DNA of 64,000 nucleotides from Tillus elongatus (GCA_964006375.1 OZ023264.1:17536717-17600716); one strand, 5' to 3'. Shown: positions 48,974-62,179, numbered from the stretch's first letter. The notes: generated from the letters alone by a model not told the origin. Made by a program: numbers and translations.

Positions 48974-49520
48974 TCACAACACATATTTCAGAGACCTTAC
49001 GATCGTTTCGTTGACAATGTCAACATCTCCAGAGGAAGAAAATTTTGATAACCCTCTGTTTAAGAGGTCCATCTCATTTTTGTTAAACAACTGCGAAGAA
49101 AGATTTTCTACAAGGTCAATTTTCCGAGGAACTGTTTTTTCAATTTTAATCTGATCGTTTACAAGTTTTTTTAGTTTTTTATTCTGAATATTGATTTTCT
49201 TAATTAACTTAGCGTTTATGACTACAAACATGTTCCTCTGAAAATTGCACCATTCATCATACTCTATGTTATCTAAATTAAATGTTAACTTTTTAAACAA
49301 ACTATAAGCTTCTATTTCTAATTCACTACGTTTCGAGTAAAGATATTGCCTTTCTAAATCTAACCATTTTTGCTTAGCACACTTTAAAACCTTTTGACCA
49401 ACTTTTGTGTTGATAGAAATTTTAACATTGAAATTAATCAAATTAGGAAAAGCCGACTTCTGTTTACATGATTTTAAAAAAGCAATATCAGCACCTAAAA
49501 ATCGAATCTTTCTATATAGA
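48974..49520 (-). pseudogene. PLE polyprotein N-terminal fragment
   Basis: The minus-strand frame is open from about 49520, without a start codon there, through the Met at 49441 and on to 48974. It includes RFLGADIAFLKSCKQKSAFPN, KWLDLERQYLYSKRSELE, KLIKKINIQNKKLKKLVNDQ and VENLSSQLFNKNEMDLLNRGL. The closing 'L..N....LLN.GL' pattern and the Lys-rich helix before it are typical of the region preceding the reverse transcriptase in PLE proteins. The last 20 or so codons run through the terminal repeat and are not native. The assignment is from pattern memory, supported by the terminal repeats. Confidence 0.65.
48995..49035 (-). ncRNA. Hammerhead-ribozyme-like motif, one core change
   Basis: The minus strand reads CCT-CUGGAGA-U, helix GUUGAC/GUCAAC with loop AUU, GAAA, ACGAUCGU, A and AGG. 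The core has G in place of the invariant A of CUGANGA, so activity is doubtful. Stem II differs from the 28 kb family but remains paired. Confidence 0.55.
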
Positions 49521-49528
49521 ATTTTCTT

Positions 49529-49569
49529 CCTCTGAAGATGTTGACATTGTCAACGAAACGATCGTAAGG
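49529..49569 (+). ncRNA. Hammerhead-ribozyme-like motif
   Basis: The plus strand reads CCT-CUGAAGA-U, helix GUUGAC/GUCAAC with loop AUU, GAAA, ACGAUCGU, A and AGG. CUGANGA and GAAA are intact, and the cleavage triplet is GUA. Compared with the motif at 27962-28002, stem II has two double compensatory changes and a GU-to-GC change, good evidence for selection on structure. Confidence 0.65.
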
Positions 49570-49620
49570 TCTCTGAAATATGTGTTGTGGTGATTTGGGT
49601 GTTCTCAAAGTGTACTTATT

Positions 49621-50032
49621 TTAATTTGCGGTTGTTACGTCTCGACTTCTGTTGGTTCTGGCTTGACAATATTATTTGATTATAATCATTCATACTTATT
49701 TATTTAAGTAAGATATTTCGATACACGATTTGCATGCCCTATTTAGCATCGCCAACGCAATCTGCGGTCCACGACAGTTCTACGATACATTGAGCTAGAG
49801 GCTACAGTTACAACTTTCGATCACTGTGGGTAGGTTGTTGCCATTGCGGTAGTGTTATTGGTATTTGACACCTACGTGATAAACCATATAATCTTCTCTG
49901 CACTTGTTTCAACTTATATAACCATAAGCAGAACCACCTATTACACATATTTGTCATTTCTTTTCACAGTAAACCGCATACCATTATCTAGAAATATCGC
50001 TATGCATAGCTAAAATTGGTTACACAGTGTTT
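49621..50032. other. Unassigned stretch without recognised gene
   Basis: Mixed-composition sequence with no recognised gene or repeat. Confidence 0.5.
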
Positions 50033-50857
<825 letters not shown>

Positions 50858-50914
50858 CATCATATGCTATATCAATTTGTAGCATTTGTTGAGACGAGTT
50901 TGAAAAATGAAAAA

Positions 50915-51102
50915 TATACCGGGCGTTCCATTTAAAAAAATGCGTGTTCAGTCTGCCACGGGAAAAGTGATCAGCCTGTACAGTGGAAAATATTTTCAGG
51001 GTGTGCTGTGATTTGGTGTCAAAAAATTTTGTTCAACACACATTTTCATAAAACTGATATTAATGGGCAAAAATGAGCGTTTCCAGCGAAATGGACCACC
51101 CA

Positions 51103-51107
<5 letters not shown>
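50915..51107. mobile_element. Small MITE with TA-flanked inverted repeats
   Basis: TATACCGGGCGTTCCATTT at the left and AAATGGACCACCCAGTATA at the right are near reverse complements (about 16 of 19 match), separated by about 155 non-coding bases. TA at both tips suits a Tc1/mariner-type MITE. The right tip lies against a (TA)n. Confidence 0.7.

Positions 51108-51177
<70 letters not shown>
51103..51177. repeat. (TA)n microsatellite
   Basis: TA run right of the small MITE. Confidence 0.97.
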
Positions 51178-51178
<1 letters not shown>

Positions 51179-51641
51179 ATCCGATAACTCAAAAAATAAT
51201 TAACCGATTTCGATTAAACTCGGCAAGTGCCTTTCTTTTATTAATGGCTTGGACGAGCTCGTTAGCCAGGAAAATCGGACAGGGTTTTCCGGGAAAATTT
51301 TGAGTTTTCTTTCGAAAAAAAATTTTTTTGCTCCGAAAATTACAAAGCTGTTTTAATGAAATTTACTAGATATGTTGCCTTGGGGGAGACCTTACTATGT
51401 ACTTAAACTCAACTTCCTAAGTTTATAGAAAATTGAGTTATTCAAGTTTTGAATTTTCTTTCGAAAAATTTTTTTTCTTCGAATATTACAAAGTTTTTTT
51501 AATAATATTTCGTCAATATCTTGCCTTAGGAAAGATATTACTACATACCAAAATTAAACTTTCTAAGTTTATAGAAAATTGAGTTATTGAAGTTTAAAGC
51601 ATTTAATAAACATTCACTACCATAACGCACTTGCTGCGTCC
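51178..51641 (-). repeat. TAH repeat copy 17b (body and 5' end)
   Basis: Continues from the (TA)n with CCGATAACTCAAAAAATAATT and ends at CATAACGCACTTGCTGCGTCC (51621-51641), the complete 5' end. The next copy's hairpin begins 8 bases later in the same orientation. Confidence 0.87.
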
Positions 51642-51649
51642 CGAACTTT

Positions 51650-51778
51650 TTAGTAAATTATTATTTACAAAATGCACTAATAGGGAGGTACCGATGGTGA
51701 GACTTTGCAAAAAATTTTTCAAATGAGCGCGAACTAGGACCCCTAAAACTCACATGCGGGGTCATTGTCAATTTTTAT
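51650..51778 (-). repeat. TAH repeat copy 18, hairpin end
   Basis: Decayed hairpin (TTAGTAAATTATT, TTTACAAAATGCACTAA) and the GCGCGAACTAGGACCCCTA block, then TTTTATATG, where sequence in the opposite orientation begins. Confidence 0.8.
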
Positions 51779-51782
51779 ATGT

Positions 51783-52029
<247 letters not shown>

Positions 52030-52345
52030 ATTTTGATGAAACTCGGCAAGTGCCTTTCCTTTCTTAATGGCTTCGATGAGTTCGTTAGCCAGGAAAATCG
52101 GACAAGGTTTTCCGGGAAAATTTTGAGTTTTATTTCGAAAAAAAAATTACAAAGCTTTTTTAATGAAATTTGGTGGATACGTTTCCTTGGGAAAGACCTT
52201 ACTATATACCGAAATTTAACTTTCTAAGTTTATAGAAAATTGAGTTTTTCAAATGTTGAGTTTTATTTTGAAAAAAAAAATTTCTCCGAAAATTACAGAG
52301 CTATTTTAATGACATTTGGCGCACATGTTGCTATCAAAATCCATA
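52030..52345 (-). repeat. TAH body fragment
   Basis: ACTCGGCAAGTGCCTTTC, GTTCGTTAGCCAGGAAAATC and later body sequence in minus orientation, without a 5' end. Confidence 0.75.
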
Positions 52346-52353
52346 ATAAAAAG

Positions 52354-52652
52354 TTCGTGATGCAGCAAGTGCGTTATAGTAGTGAATTTTCATTAAATGC
52401 TTCAAATTTGAATAACTCAATTTTCTATAAACTTAGAAAGCTGTGTATGGGGTAAGCTTTTTCCCAAGGCAACATATCCATAAAATTTCATCAAAATAAC
52501 TCTGTAATTTTCGGAGCTAAAAATTTTTATTGAACGAAAATTCAAAATTTTCCCCGAAAACCTTCTTCTATTTTCCTGGCTAACGAACTCTTCCAAGCTA
52601 TTAATAAAGGAAAAGTATTTGCCGAGTTTCATCCAAATCGGTTAATTACTTT
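52354..52652 (+). repeat. TAH repeat copy 19, 5' part
   Basis: Starts TTCGTGATGCAGCAAGTGCG and runs to GGTTAATTACTTTTGG, just before the hairpin of copy 20, which lies in the opposite orientation. Confidence 0.78.
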
Positions 52653-54506
<1,854 letters not shown>

Positions 54507-54507
54507 C

Positions 54508-54522
54508 TTTTGAGTTATCGGT

Positions 54523-54619
<97 letters not shown>

Positions 54620-54717
54620 TAGGGATCCTAGTTGGCGCTCATTGGAAAAAATGTTTGCAAACTTTCACCATTGATACCTCTCTATTAGTGCATTTTTAAA
54701 TAAAAATTCACTAATAG
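54508..54717 (+). repeat. TAH repeat copy 22, 3' part
   Basis: TTTTGAGTTATCGGTGGGATA, (TA)n at 54526-54618, TTCTAGGGATCCTAGTTGGCG and a terminal hairpin ending CACTAA. It is joined back to back with copy 21. Confidence 0.82.
54526..54618. repeat. (TA)n microsatellite
   Basis: TA run of TAH copy 22. Confidence 0.97.
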
Positions 54718-54951
54718 GTTGTCCCTTTAAAAAATATCGATGACGTCATAACTTGAAAAACAAATGACGTAACAAGATGAAAATAATGTAGTGTAACCTC
54801 AAATTAGTAAAGTCGTTATACCCCTAGGAGATTTTTTCCAGGCGATCATTTTTAATAAAGTTAACGAGTTTATCCGTTACTTTATTTCCAAACTGCATAA
54901 TTATTACGTTTACGTTAATACGTTTATTAGCTTAAATTACACAATGTATCT

Positions 54952-55709
54952 TTTTTTCTTCCAACAACACACCACGAGGGCTTACAGCCTAAATACTATC
55001 GTACCGTGGGTGTTGACAAAGAGGAAAGAGGCAAGTTGTTAATTCTAGACTTGAAGGTTTGGAGGTTCGGAGGAGAAGGAAAAACATGTGCCGGCAAGGA
55101 ATTCCACAATTTGGAAGTCCTCGCGACAAAAGAGCGGGCATAACAAGATGTTCTATGTCTGGTGACGTACACAGTAAAAGGGTGCATTCGCTCTGTTCCC
55201 CTGGTAGATCTGTTGGGGCAGCAGGTGGAGGAACTATGGAAGAAAGCTCATCTGAGCAGTGCCGGTGCAGATATCTATAAAAGAGAAAGAGGTCACCAAC
55301 GGCACGTCGGTGGGCAAGGGATGGCAGCCCTTGGGTGAGGGTAGGGTCATCGATGAGACCTATAGCTCTCTTCTGAATGGAGTCCAGGATAACGAGTGTA
55401 GAAGCGGCAGCGGTACCCCAGATGTGGGAGCAGTATTCGAGGTTTGGCCTTATTTGTGAAGTATATAAGGTATAGAGATTAGCTGGTGAAAAGTATTTGC
55501 GAGCCCGGAAGAGGAAACCTAATTTTTTAGCAGCCGCTTCTGCAATTGATGTGACATGTTGATGCCAGTTGATATTTCGATACACAGAAATGCCAACAAG
55601 TGAAAGTGACTCATTACTTTGAATAACTTGGTTGTTTACTGTGATGGGTCTAGGGCTGGTGTATCTCTTATGAGAAAGAAAGCAAAACTGTGATTTGGTG
55701 GGGTTGAAT
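54952..55709 (-). mobile_element. 5'-truncated Jockey/CR1-type LINE, copy 5
   Basis: A short 3' piece only: tail and TCCAACAACACACCACGAG at the left, break at 55709 within the NPTKSQ-coding region. The frame 55585-54989 encodes the C-terminal part (NINWHQHVTSIAEAAAKKLG, PNLEYCSHIWG, PTLTQGLPSLAHRRAVGDL). No reverse transcriptase core remains. Confidence 0.9.
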
Positions 55710-57711
55710 CTGTATACAAAAGTCTAACAGTTGTTGTGCATAATAACATAAGTTATAAAGTTTTTATGGTCAGTTGTTTGACAATTAATGCATAACAAAT
55801 ACCTATAATAAAACTTCTAAATTTTGTCTCTAGGTTTTCATTTTATAGATCAGAGGCACAACATACTAATCCGCTCTCGTAATGATTTATTCAGGCAATC
55901 GTGAAAGAATATGCCCATAGAACACTGTTAACAGTTATAGTTATGTAATTTTTACTTTTTACGGATTAGGAATTTTTTTAGTGCATACCTATAACTGCAA
56001 TCAGTTAAAATATTCAGCATTTAAAGAAATTAAAAACTTATTCAACTTGTAATAGCTTTATTGATGTATTGAGGCGACTAAGGTAGGCAATGTTAGTTTT
56101 GGCAGGTTCCCCACAACTACCTAGCTAACGTTTTGTTTAGAACAAACAAAAACAAAACAAAATCAACGAGTATGAGCATGAGCTCTTATTTATTTTGTGC
56201 GAGATTAGTTACGCATTTTCAAATTACAGCACGATAAAAAAGAAATGTTAAAATCCTAGTTAATTAGCAATTTTAACACACTTTGTAACTATTTTTACTT
56301 AAACACTCGGAGGCAGTTGTATACGGATGTACCCGTGATGATTAATTATTTTTTGGAACCTTAACAACGTATTCCACTTCCTTTGTCGTGTCTCAAACCA
56401 TGTGTAATTAGGCTTTTGTTATATTTAGAACGTTGGTTTCACTAATTTTATATCGATTTTCCCTTTCAACTGGATCAATACTCAAACTACTATGCCATGA
56501 TTATATAAATATTCTAAAACACCTAATTATTTCGGCGTTCATGATTCAAATTTTATTACAATGATCACACCAGATTAATTATTCATTTTCAAACGTTTAT
56601 ATTATTAAAACACCTAATTTGTTTACATTACACTGATTAAGAAACAAAGCGGGGCCGCCTCTGACTCAACGCAGTTCACGGTTTGGCCGCTGTGTGACGC
56701 CACCTTTCTTTGCAACCAGTCGAAATCTTGGCCTACGTTGGGCGTGTTGAATTTGCAAAACTTTGCTAATAAAACTGTGTTTTTTAAAGAAATGTAATGA
56801 ATTAAATCAACACCAAGGTAACGTACCGTTTTAATTTACTTATTGTTACGTATTTTTAATCTTATCTCGTCTGTATATCGATTAATTGTTGTGTAATTTA
56901 CGATTGAAATTGCATCTGTTTAGGTTCAACCCAGTAGTAGATAAAAATACATTTTTTATGTTTCTTATCTACGCTTGTATTTCCTAGTTTTGTGTCTAAT
57001 AAATTTCACGCCTAATGTCCTGCAGAAAGCAAGGGTTTTCGTGGAACGAATTACACGGGCATTATTGAATTTTCCGTAATCCAATAAACGTTTTGACAGT
57101 TGTATAAACATTTGTATTTGTTTATAAACGATGAGCGTGTTGCGAGTGTTATATCATGTTTTTAAATAAACGCTGGTGTCATTAAACCTGGAAATTATTG
57201 GTTTTCGGGGTTGTATTTTGGTAGTTCGTGATTTTCTTCAGCTAATCAATAAGTCTGACGTTGGCTTTATTTATATTCTAACACACCAAGGCCTGTTTGA
57301 TTTCGGGCGATTTAAATTGCCAGCGGCGCCGACTCCGTTCCGCAGATGGGGGTTTTTCTCCAATAGGCAACTTCAGACGAGATTGCTATTCTAATTTGAT
57401 TCGAAGGAATGATTGATAGCGCCTGTAAAAATTTATAGCTTGTACACATCTGATTAAACTGGTGATTATCAGAGCCGAGTTCGGTAGCTATCCAATTGAT
57501 GGAGTTGAAACTACTTGTGCTCAATTTACTAACAGTTTTATTTGTGCTATCGATTTTTAGGCTCTACAAATTTTATACAAAATTCTGTGTGTACCGTATT
57601 GTAAATATCGTATTTTATTTACGTGTTGTTAGGTTTTGAATCAGTTCTGAAGTACAGGTGTAAATTTCACAAGGTAGATTTTATGTATAGGGTGTTTCAT
57701 AGCCATGGTTT
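55710..57711. other. Island without recognised repeats or genes
   Basis: None of the window's repeat families were found over about 2 kb. Composition varies, with GC-richer patches near 56650-56740 (GCGGGGCCGCCTCTGACTC) and 57310-57380. No frame above about 75 codons and no recognised protein. It may be single-copy intergenic or non-coding transcribed DNA. Confidence 0.5.
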
Positions 57712-57727
57712 ACATTATTGAGGGAAG

Positions 57728-58088
57728 AACCTCGGTGGTTCAGGGGTAAGAACGTGTGCCTCTGAACCGAAGGGTACTGGGTTCGATCCCAGGTTGCTCC
57801 TTTCACTTTTTCAGTACAAACTGTAAAATTAACATCAACCGAGGTTCTGGCATTGTATTTGAGCAAGTTGAATGTCTGCACGTTCCGCCCTTCGGAGGGG
57901 GCGTAAAGCCGTCTGTCCCGTGTCCATGTGATGTTGGGCACGTTAAAGATCCCTACCCTCCTTACAGAAAGGCAGGGGTTTGGCAAAATTTCCAGGATAG
58001 TGAGGTGAAACTGCTCCCTGGCGTTGGTGATTGGCCATAGTCGCGGAAATAGGCCGACGTTAAAGAAACAAAAAACACACAAGACAAC
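57728..58088 (+). mobile_element. tRNA-derived SINE, copy 2
   Basis: The head has TGGTTCAGGGGTAAG (A box) and GGGTTCGATCCC (B box). The body is nearly the same as in copy 1, including GTTGGGCACGTTAAAGATCC and AATAGGCCGACGTTAAAG, with an AC-rich tail. The 16-base direct repeat ACATTATTGAGGGAAG flanks it (57712-57727 and 58089-58104), so it is a recent, whole insertion. Confidence 0.92.
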
Positions 58089-58104
58089 ACATTATTGAGG
58101 GAAG

Positions 58105-58565
58105 TTATTGGATGTTAAATTTGAAAATTTGCACTCGAACATCATCTTTGATCACATATTTGAAAATACACTGGCTTACATTTCCCAGTTATGCTAAAGT
58201 CTAGATAATATTTGGGGGACGGTCCATTTAACCGCAACTGGAATCTAGCAAAACGGCGCGCACCACAAGAAAGAGTACGTAACGTAGATTTATAATACGG
58301 AAAAAAAATTACGGAAAAACCAGAAATAAGTGAATAATTGAGAAATGAAATTCCAAAAAATGCACCAATTTCACCTTTCGAACTGTCAATTTTCAGCAGC
58401 GTTGCCACATTGAATGAATGCACTGCCGGACAGTGCTTACTGCTCTATCGGCCTGCCTGACCTGACCTTGACCTGACCTGACATCCCCCAGTAACAAGTA
58501 AATAGCTTCGAAACTGACAACAACGCCCCTCATGTCAACAAAACAACAGCTACAAAAATATACGT
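58105..58565. other. Unassigned stretch with a short GACCT repeat
   Basis: CCTGACCTGACCTTGACCTG lies at about 58457-58482. No gene recognised. Confidence 0.5.
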
Positions 58566-58568
58566 TTT

Positions 58569-58607
58569 TAGCGAATTTTTTTTTAAATCGCTAGGGAGAT
58601 CTGCCTT

Positions 58608-58608
<1 letters not shown>
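58569..58608 (-). repeat. TAH repeat copy 23, hairpin end
   Basis: TTAGCGAATTTT against AAATCGCTA forms the hairpin, followed by GGGAGATC and a deletion of the usual conserved block, then (TA)n. Confidence 0.7.

Positions 58609-58681
<73 letters not shown>
58609..58681. repeat. (TA)n microsatellite
   Basis: TA run ending directly at the 3' end of LINE copy 6. Confidence 0.97.
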
Positions 58682-58685
<4 letters not shown>

Positions 58686-60200
58686 TTCAACAACACACCA
58701 CGAGGGCTTACAGCCTAAATACTATCGTACCGTGGGTGTTGACAAGGAGGAAAGAGGCAGCTTGTTAATTCTGGACTTGAAGGTTTGGAGGTTCAGAGGA
58801 GAAGGAAAAACATGTGCCGGCAAGGAATTCCACAACTTGGGAGTCCTCGGGACAAAAGAGCGGGCATAACAAGATGTTCTATATCTGGTGAGCTGGACAG
58901 TAAAAGGGTGCATTCGCTCTGTTCCCCTGGTAGATCTGTTGGGTGCAGCAGGTGGGGGAACTACGTAAGAAAGCTCCTCTGAGCAGTGCCCGTGCAGATA
59001 TCTATAAAAGAGAGAGAGAGGTCACCAACGGCACGTCGGTGGGCAAGGGATGGCAGCCTTTGGGTGAGGTTAGGGTCACCGATGAGACGTATAGCTCTCT
59101 TTTGAATGGAGTCCAGGATAGCGAGTGTAGAAGCGGCAGCGGCACCCCAGACGTGGGAGCAGTATTCGAGGTTTGGCCTTATTTGTGAAGTATATAAGGT
59201 ATAGAGATTAGCTGGTGAAAAGTATTTGCGAGCCCGGAAGAGGAAACCTAATTTCTTAGCAGCCGCTTCTGCAATTGATGTGACATGTTGGTGCCAATTA
59301 AGATTTCGATCCACAGAAATACCAACAAGAGAAAAGGACTCATTACTTTGAATAACTTGGTTGTTCATTGTGATGGGTCTAGTGCTGGTGTATCTCTTGT
59401 GAGAAAGAAAGCAAGACTTAGTTTTGGTGGGGTTGAATTGTACAAGATTTCTACTTCCCCAGTCTAATATTTTTTGGAGATCCACGGAGACAGAACCCTC
59501 CATGAGTCTGCGATCCTCATCTAATTGGGCTAAAGAGACAGGCTTAGAATATTGTATATTTGAATGGAGGGTGCTGTCGTCCGCGTAGCTGTGAACTGGG
59601 TTGGATGTGCTCGAGAAGAGGTCATTGATGTGGAGAAGAAACAAAGTAGGGGCTAAAGCTGAACCTTGAGGAACTCCTGCATTAATTGGATACAGTTTAG
59701 AGGAATGGCCATCCACAACAACAGATATGCTCCTGTTGGAGAGGAAATTTGCTGTCCACATACAGAGTTTTGGTGGTAGGCCATAGGCCGGAAGTTTATT
59801 AAGCAGCGCTGCGTGCCAGACCTGGTCGAATGCTTTGGATATGTCTAGAGCAACAATCTGGGATTCACTGTGTTGTTCCATAGACTTGTTCCAAGAATGG
59901 GTGACAAAGGAAAGGAGGTCGGCAGTCGATCTGCGCTGACGGAATCCATACTGCCTGTCGTGGATTAGACTGTGTTTTTCAAGGAATTTTAGTAATTCGG
60001 TGTTTATATACTTTTCCATCACTTTAGAGACGACTGAAAGGAGATATATGGGCCTGTAGTTGCTGGGAAGCGCTTTGGATCCTTTCTTGGGGATGGGTTG
60101 TACTCGAGCAGTTTTCCAGTTACTAGGGAATATGCCTTTATTATAAGATATCTGAAACAGACGAGCAAGCTCTGGTGCGCATTTTTTGAGAACAATTGCT
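58682..60200 (-). mobile_element. 5'-truncated Jockey/CR1-type LINE, copy 6
   Basis: The 3' end (ATTTCAACAACACACCACG) sits directly on a (TA)n tract, and the 5' break at 60200 meets another (TA)n tract. TAH sequence resumes beyond it, so the LINE went into the microsatellite of TAH copy 23. It covers reverse transcriptase motifs to the 3' end. Confidence 0.93.
58961..60022 (-). pseudogene. LINE reverse transcriptase, 353-codon open frame
   Basis: The best-kept reverse transcriptase core in the window. From right to left it has MEKYINTELLKFLEKHSLIH, YGFRQRRSTADLLSF, VALDISKAFDQVWH with the first catalytic Asp, GVPQGSALAPTLFLLHIND, and YADDS with the two catalytic Asp. It continues through RNLNWHQHVTSIAEAAAKKLG and CSHVWGAAAAS and ends shortly after AHRRAVGDLSLSF through a shift in the GA-rich tract. 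The fingers' N-terminal part lies outside the frame, and the endonuclease is missing. Confidence 0.9.
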
Positions 60201-60203
60201 ATG

Positions 60204-60207
<4 letters not shown>

Positions 60208-60282
<75 letters not shown>

Positions 60283-60291
60283 ATATATATA

Positions 60292-60351
<60 letters not shown>
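60208..60351. repeat. (TA)n microsatellite
   Basis: TA run with two TATATCTATATA interruptions, right of LINE copy 6. Confidence 0.97.
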
Positions 60352-60355
<4 letters not shown>

Positions 60356-60943
60356 ACCGATAACTCAAAAAATAATGAACCAATCTTGATCAAATTTGGT
60401 GAATACCTTCCTTTTGCAAGTGGCTTGGATAAGTTCGTTAGCCAGGAAAATCGGACCTGGTTTTCCCGGAAAATGTGTTTTCCTTCTAAACAAAAATTCA
60501 TATCTCCAGAAATAATAAAATAAGGGCACCCAAAATTGACACGCGTGTTTGTATTATAAAGAGTCAACTCTGTACCAAAATTTAGGTCCCTAGCTTTACA
60601 GACAAAGAAGTTATGGGCAGTTAAAGAGACAAATCTTGGAGTTTTCCTCAAAACGTCAAACTCGCAATTTTAAACGTCAAAATTGGCAATGTTTAGGCAA
60701 AGAACGTGAAACAAATACCGATTGTGAAAAGAAAATGTTGCAAGAAGAGTGTTCTGCAAACCCTTAAGTTTCATATTCAAACGTCATTGCCCTTCATTTT
60801 ACTAAAATAATTACAAAATATTCATTTCAAATAGACCCTTTCTTTGATGCTTTGGCTGTCAGTTTAGTTAAGTTGGTGCCTTTTTGGATATTTATTTGTA
60901 GGTTTAGTGAAGTTTATGGTTTAACGGTCTATAATTGTTTTTA
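60352..60943 (-). repeat. TAH repeat copy 23, body
   Basis: Begins CCGACCGATAACTCAAAAAATAATG and follows the body order of copies 10 and 20 (GTTCGTTAGCCAGGAAAATC, TTCCTCAAAACGTCAAA) as far as about 60943. Confidence 0.8.
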
Positions 60944-61497
60944 AGCTAATTTTCGTAAAACAAATTCGTTAACGCATTTTTGAATTTTTTATCGAAATAT
61001 GATGCGTTTGTAAAAAAAAAATCTGAACGCAGTAAGTGCGTTTTGGTAGCGAATTTTCGGTAAATTTGCAGTTTAGCTCCCGAACGCTTTTCGAAAAACT
61101 GTTTTCGGAAACCTGCCTAGACCCCCCCCCCCTGGATCCACAAACCCCAAAAATAATTTCTTGTTCACACCCTCAAGGAAGTTACGGGACCAGGAGTGAG
61201 TAGGAGTGTATAGTTTTTTTTAGCTAATTTTCGTAGAACAAATTCGTTAATGCATTTTTGCATTTTTTATCAAAATATGATGCGTTTGTAAGAAAAAATC
61301 TGGACGCAGCAAGTGGGTTTTGGTAGCGAATTTTTTGGTAAATTTGCAATTTAGCTCCCGAACGCTTTTCAAAAAACTGTTTTCAGAAACCTGCCTAGAC
61401 CCCCCCCCCAGATCCACAAACCCCCATAAAAATTCTTGTTCACCCCCACCCCCCTAAAGGAAGTTACGGGACCAGGAGTGAGTAGGGGTGCTGGGCG
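60944..61497 (+). repeat. Direct tandem duplication, 278-bp period
   Basis: Two units (60944-61221 and 61222-61497) each contain AGCTAATTTTCGTA, a GCAGTAAGTGCG or GCAGCAAGTGGG variant of the TAH 5' motif, TTTAGCTCCCGAACGCTTTT, a poly-C tract, and GTTACGGGACCAGGAGTGAG. A related single copy lies in TAH copy 5 at 12.6 kb. Confidence 0.82.
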
Positions 61498-61670
61498 GGG
61501 TAGGTAGTAAAAAGGAAATATGAGCAGAAAATTCGAATAAAACGGGCTTGAAAGCTGTCTTTTTCACATTTTGAAGCCATATCTCTCTTAAACCCTGCCT
61601 ACCCCGCACAGCACCCCTATCCCCCCAGGAGCCGTAACTTCCTTGGCGGGTAGGAACAAGACATTTTCCT
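61436..61670. repeat. Inverted repeat, GC-rich arms
   Basis: CTTGTTCACCCCC...AGGAAGTTACGG...GGGGTGCTGGGCGGGGTAGG at the left is mirrored by CCTGCCTACCCCGCACAGC...CCGTAACTTCCTTGG...AACAAG at the right. The arms are imperfect, about 70 bases each. Confidence 0.7.
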
Positions 61671-61859
61671 TGTGGTTTATGCCCCAATCATTCGGGGGAT
61701 GTGGTAGTGAAGCTTATAGATTTTTAAAACGTTTTTGCGAATTTTGTGGGAAAAAACTTCTTCATTTCATCATTATTGCAGGAAACAATTTTTGGTGTAT
61801 ATTTTTGCCAGTGAAGTTGAATAAATTGTTTTCATAAAGAAACTTTGACTTTTATGCTT

Positions 61860-62177
61860 TCTTTGAGCCTCCCATAAGGAAACAAAAAATAAAGGCCTAA
61901 ATTTACTGTTATTTTCGAAGCTGCGACATTTTTCTCGGGTAGACTGGTTCGAACTAACGAACTTATCTAAGCTATTTACAAAATGGAAGGTAACGGCCAA
62001 ATTTACCATTTTGGCCTTGTTAATCGCTTGGATGAATTCGTTAGTCAACCGGTTTTTTGGGAAAAAGTTTTTTCTCAAACAATTTTGTATTTCCAAAACT
62101 AATAATATTCCTATTTTTCGTGATTCGAAATATATCTATGAAAATTCGCTACCTTAACGGATTCGCTGCATCCAAAC
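61860..62177 (-). repeat. TAH repeat fragment (5' end)
   Basis: A GTTCGAACTAACGAACTTATC...GTTAGTCAACCGG body piece, ending CGCTACCTTAACGGATTCGCTGCATCC, a decayed 5' end on the minus strand. Confidence 0.6.
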
Positions 62178-62179
62178 TT

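Larger units (their letters stand above)
48915..49620 (-). mobile_element. Penelope-like element fragment with inverted terminal repeats
   Basis: Two arms of about 100 bases (48947-49045 and 49519-49620) are reverse complements, and each carries a hammerhead-like motif. Between them the minus strand encodes the N-terminal part of a PLE protein. The left arm continues outward with ACCTGTGATGAGCAC, which matches the PLE end at 28.1 kb. Reverse transcriptase and GIY-YIG domains are absent, so the element is a short deletion product. Confidence 0.72.

Noticed and set aside
48974..49035. C-terminal residues of the 155-codon PLE frame as native protein
   Set aside because: These codons run through the terminal repeat and hammerhead-like motif, so they are read-through rather than conserved protein.
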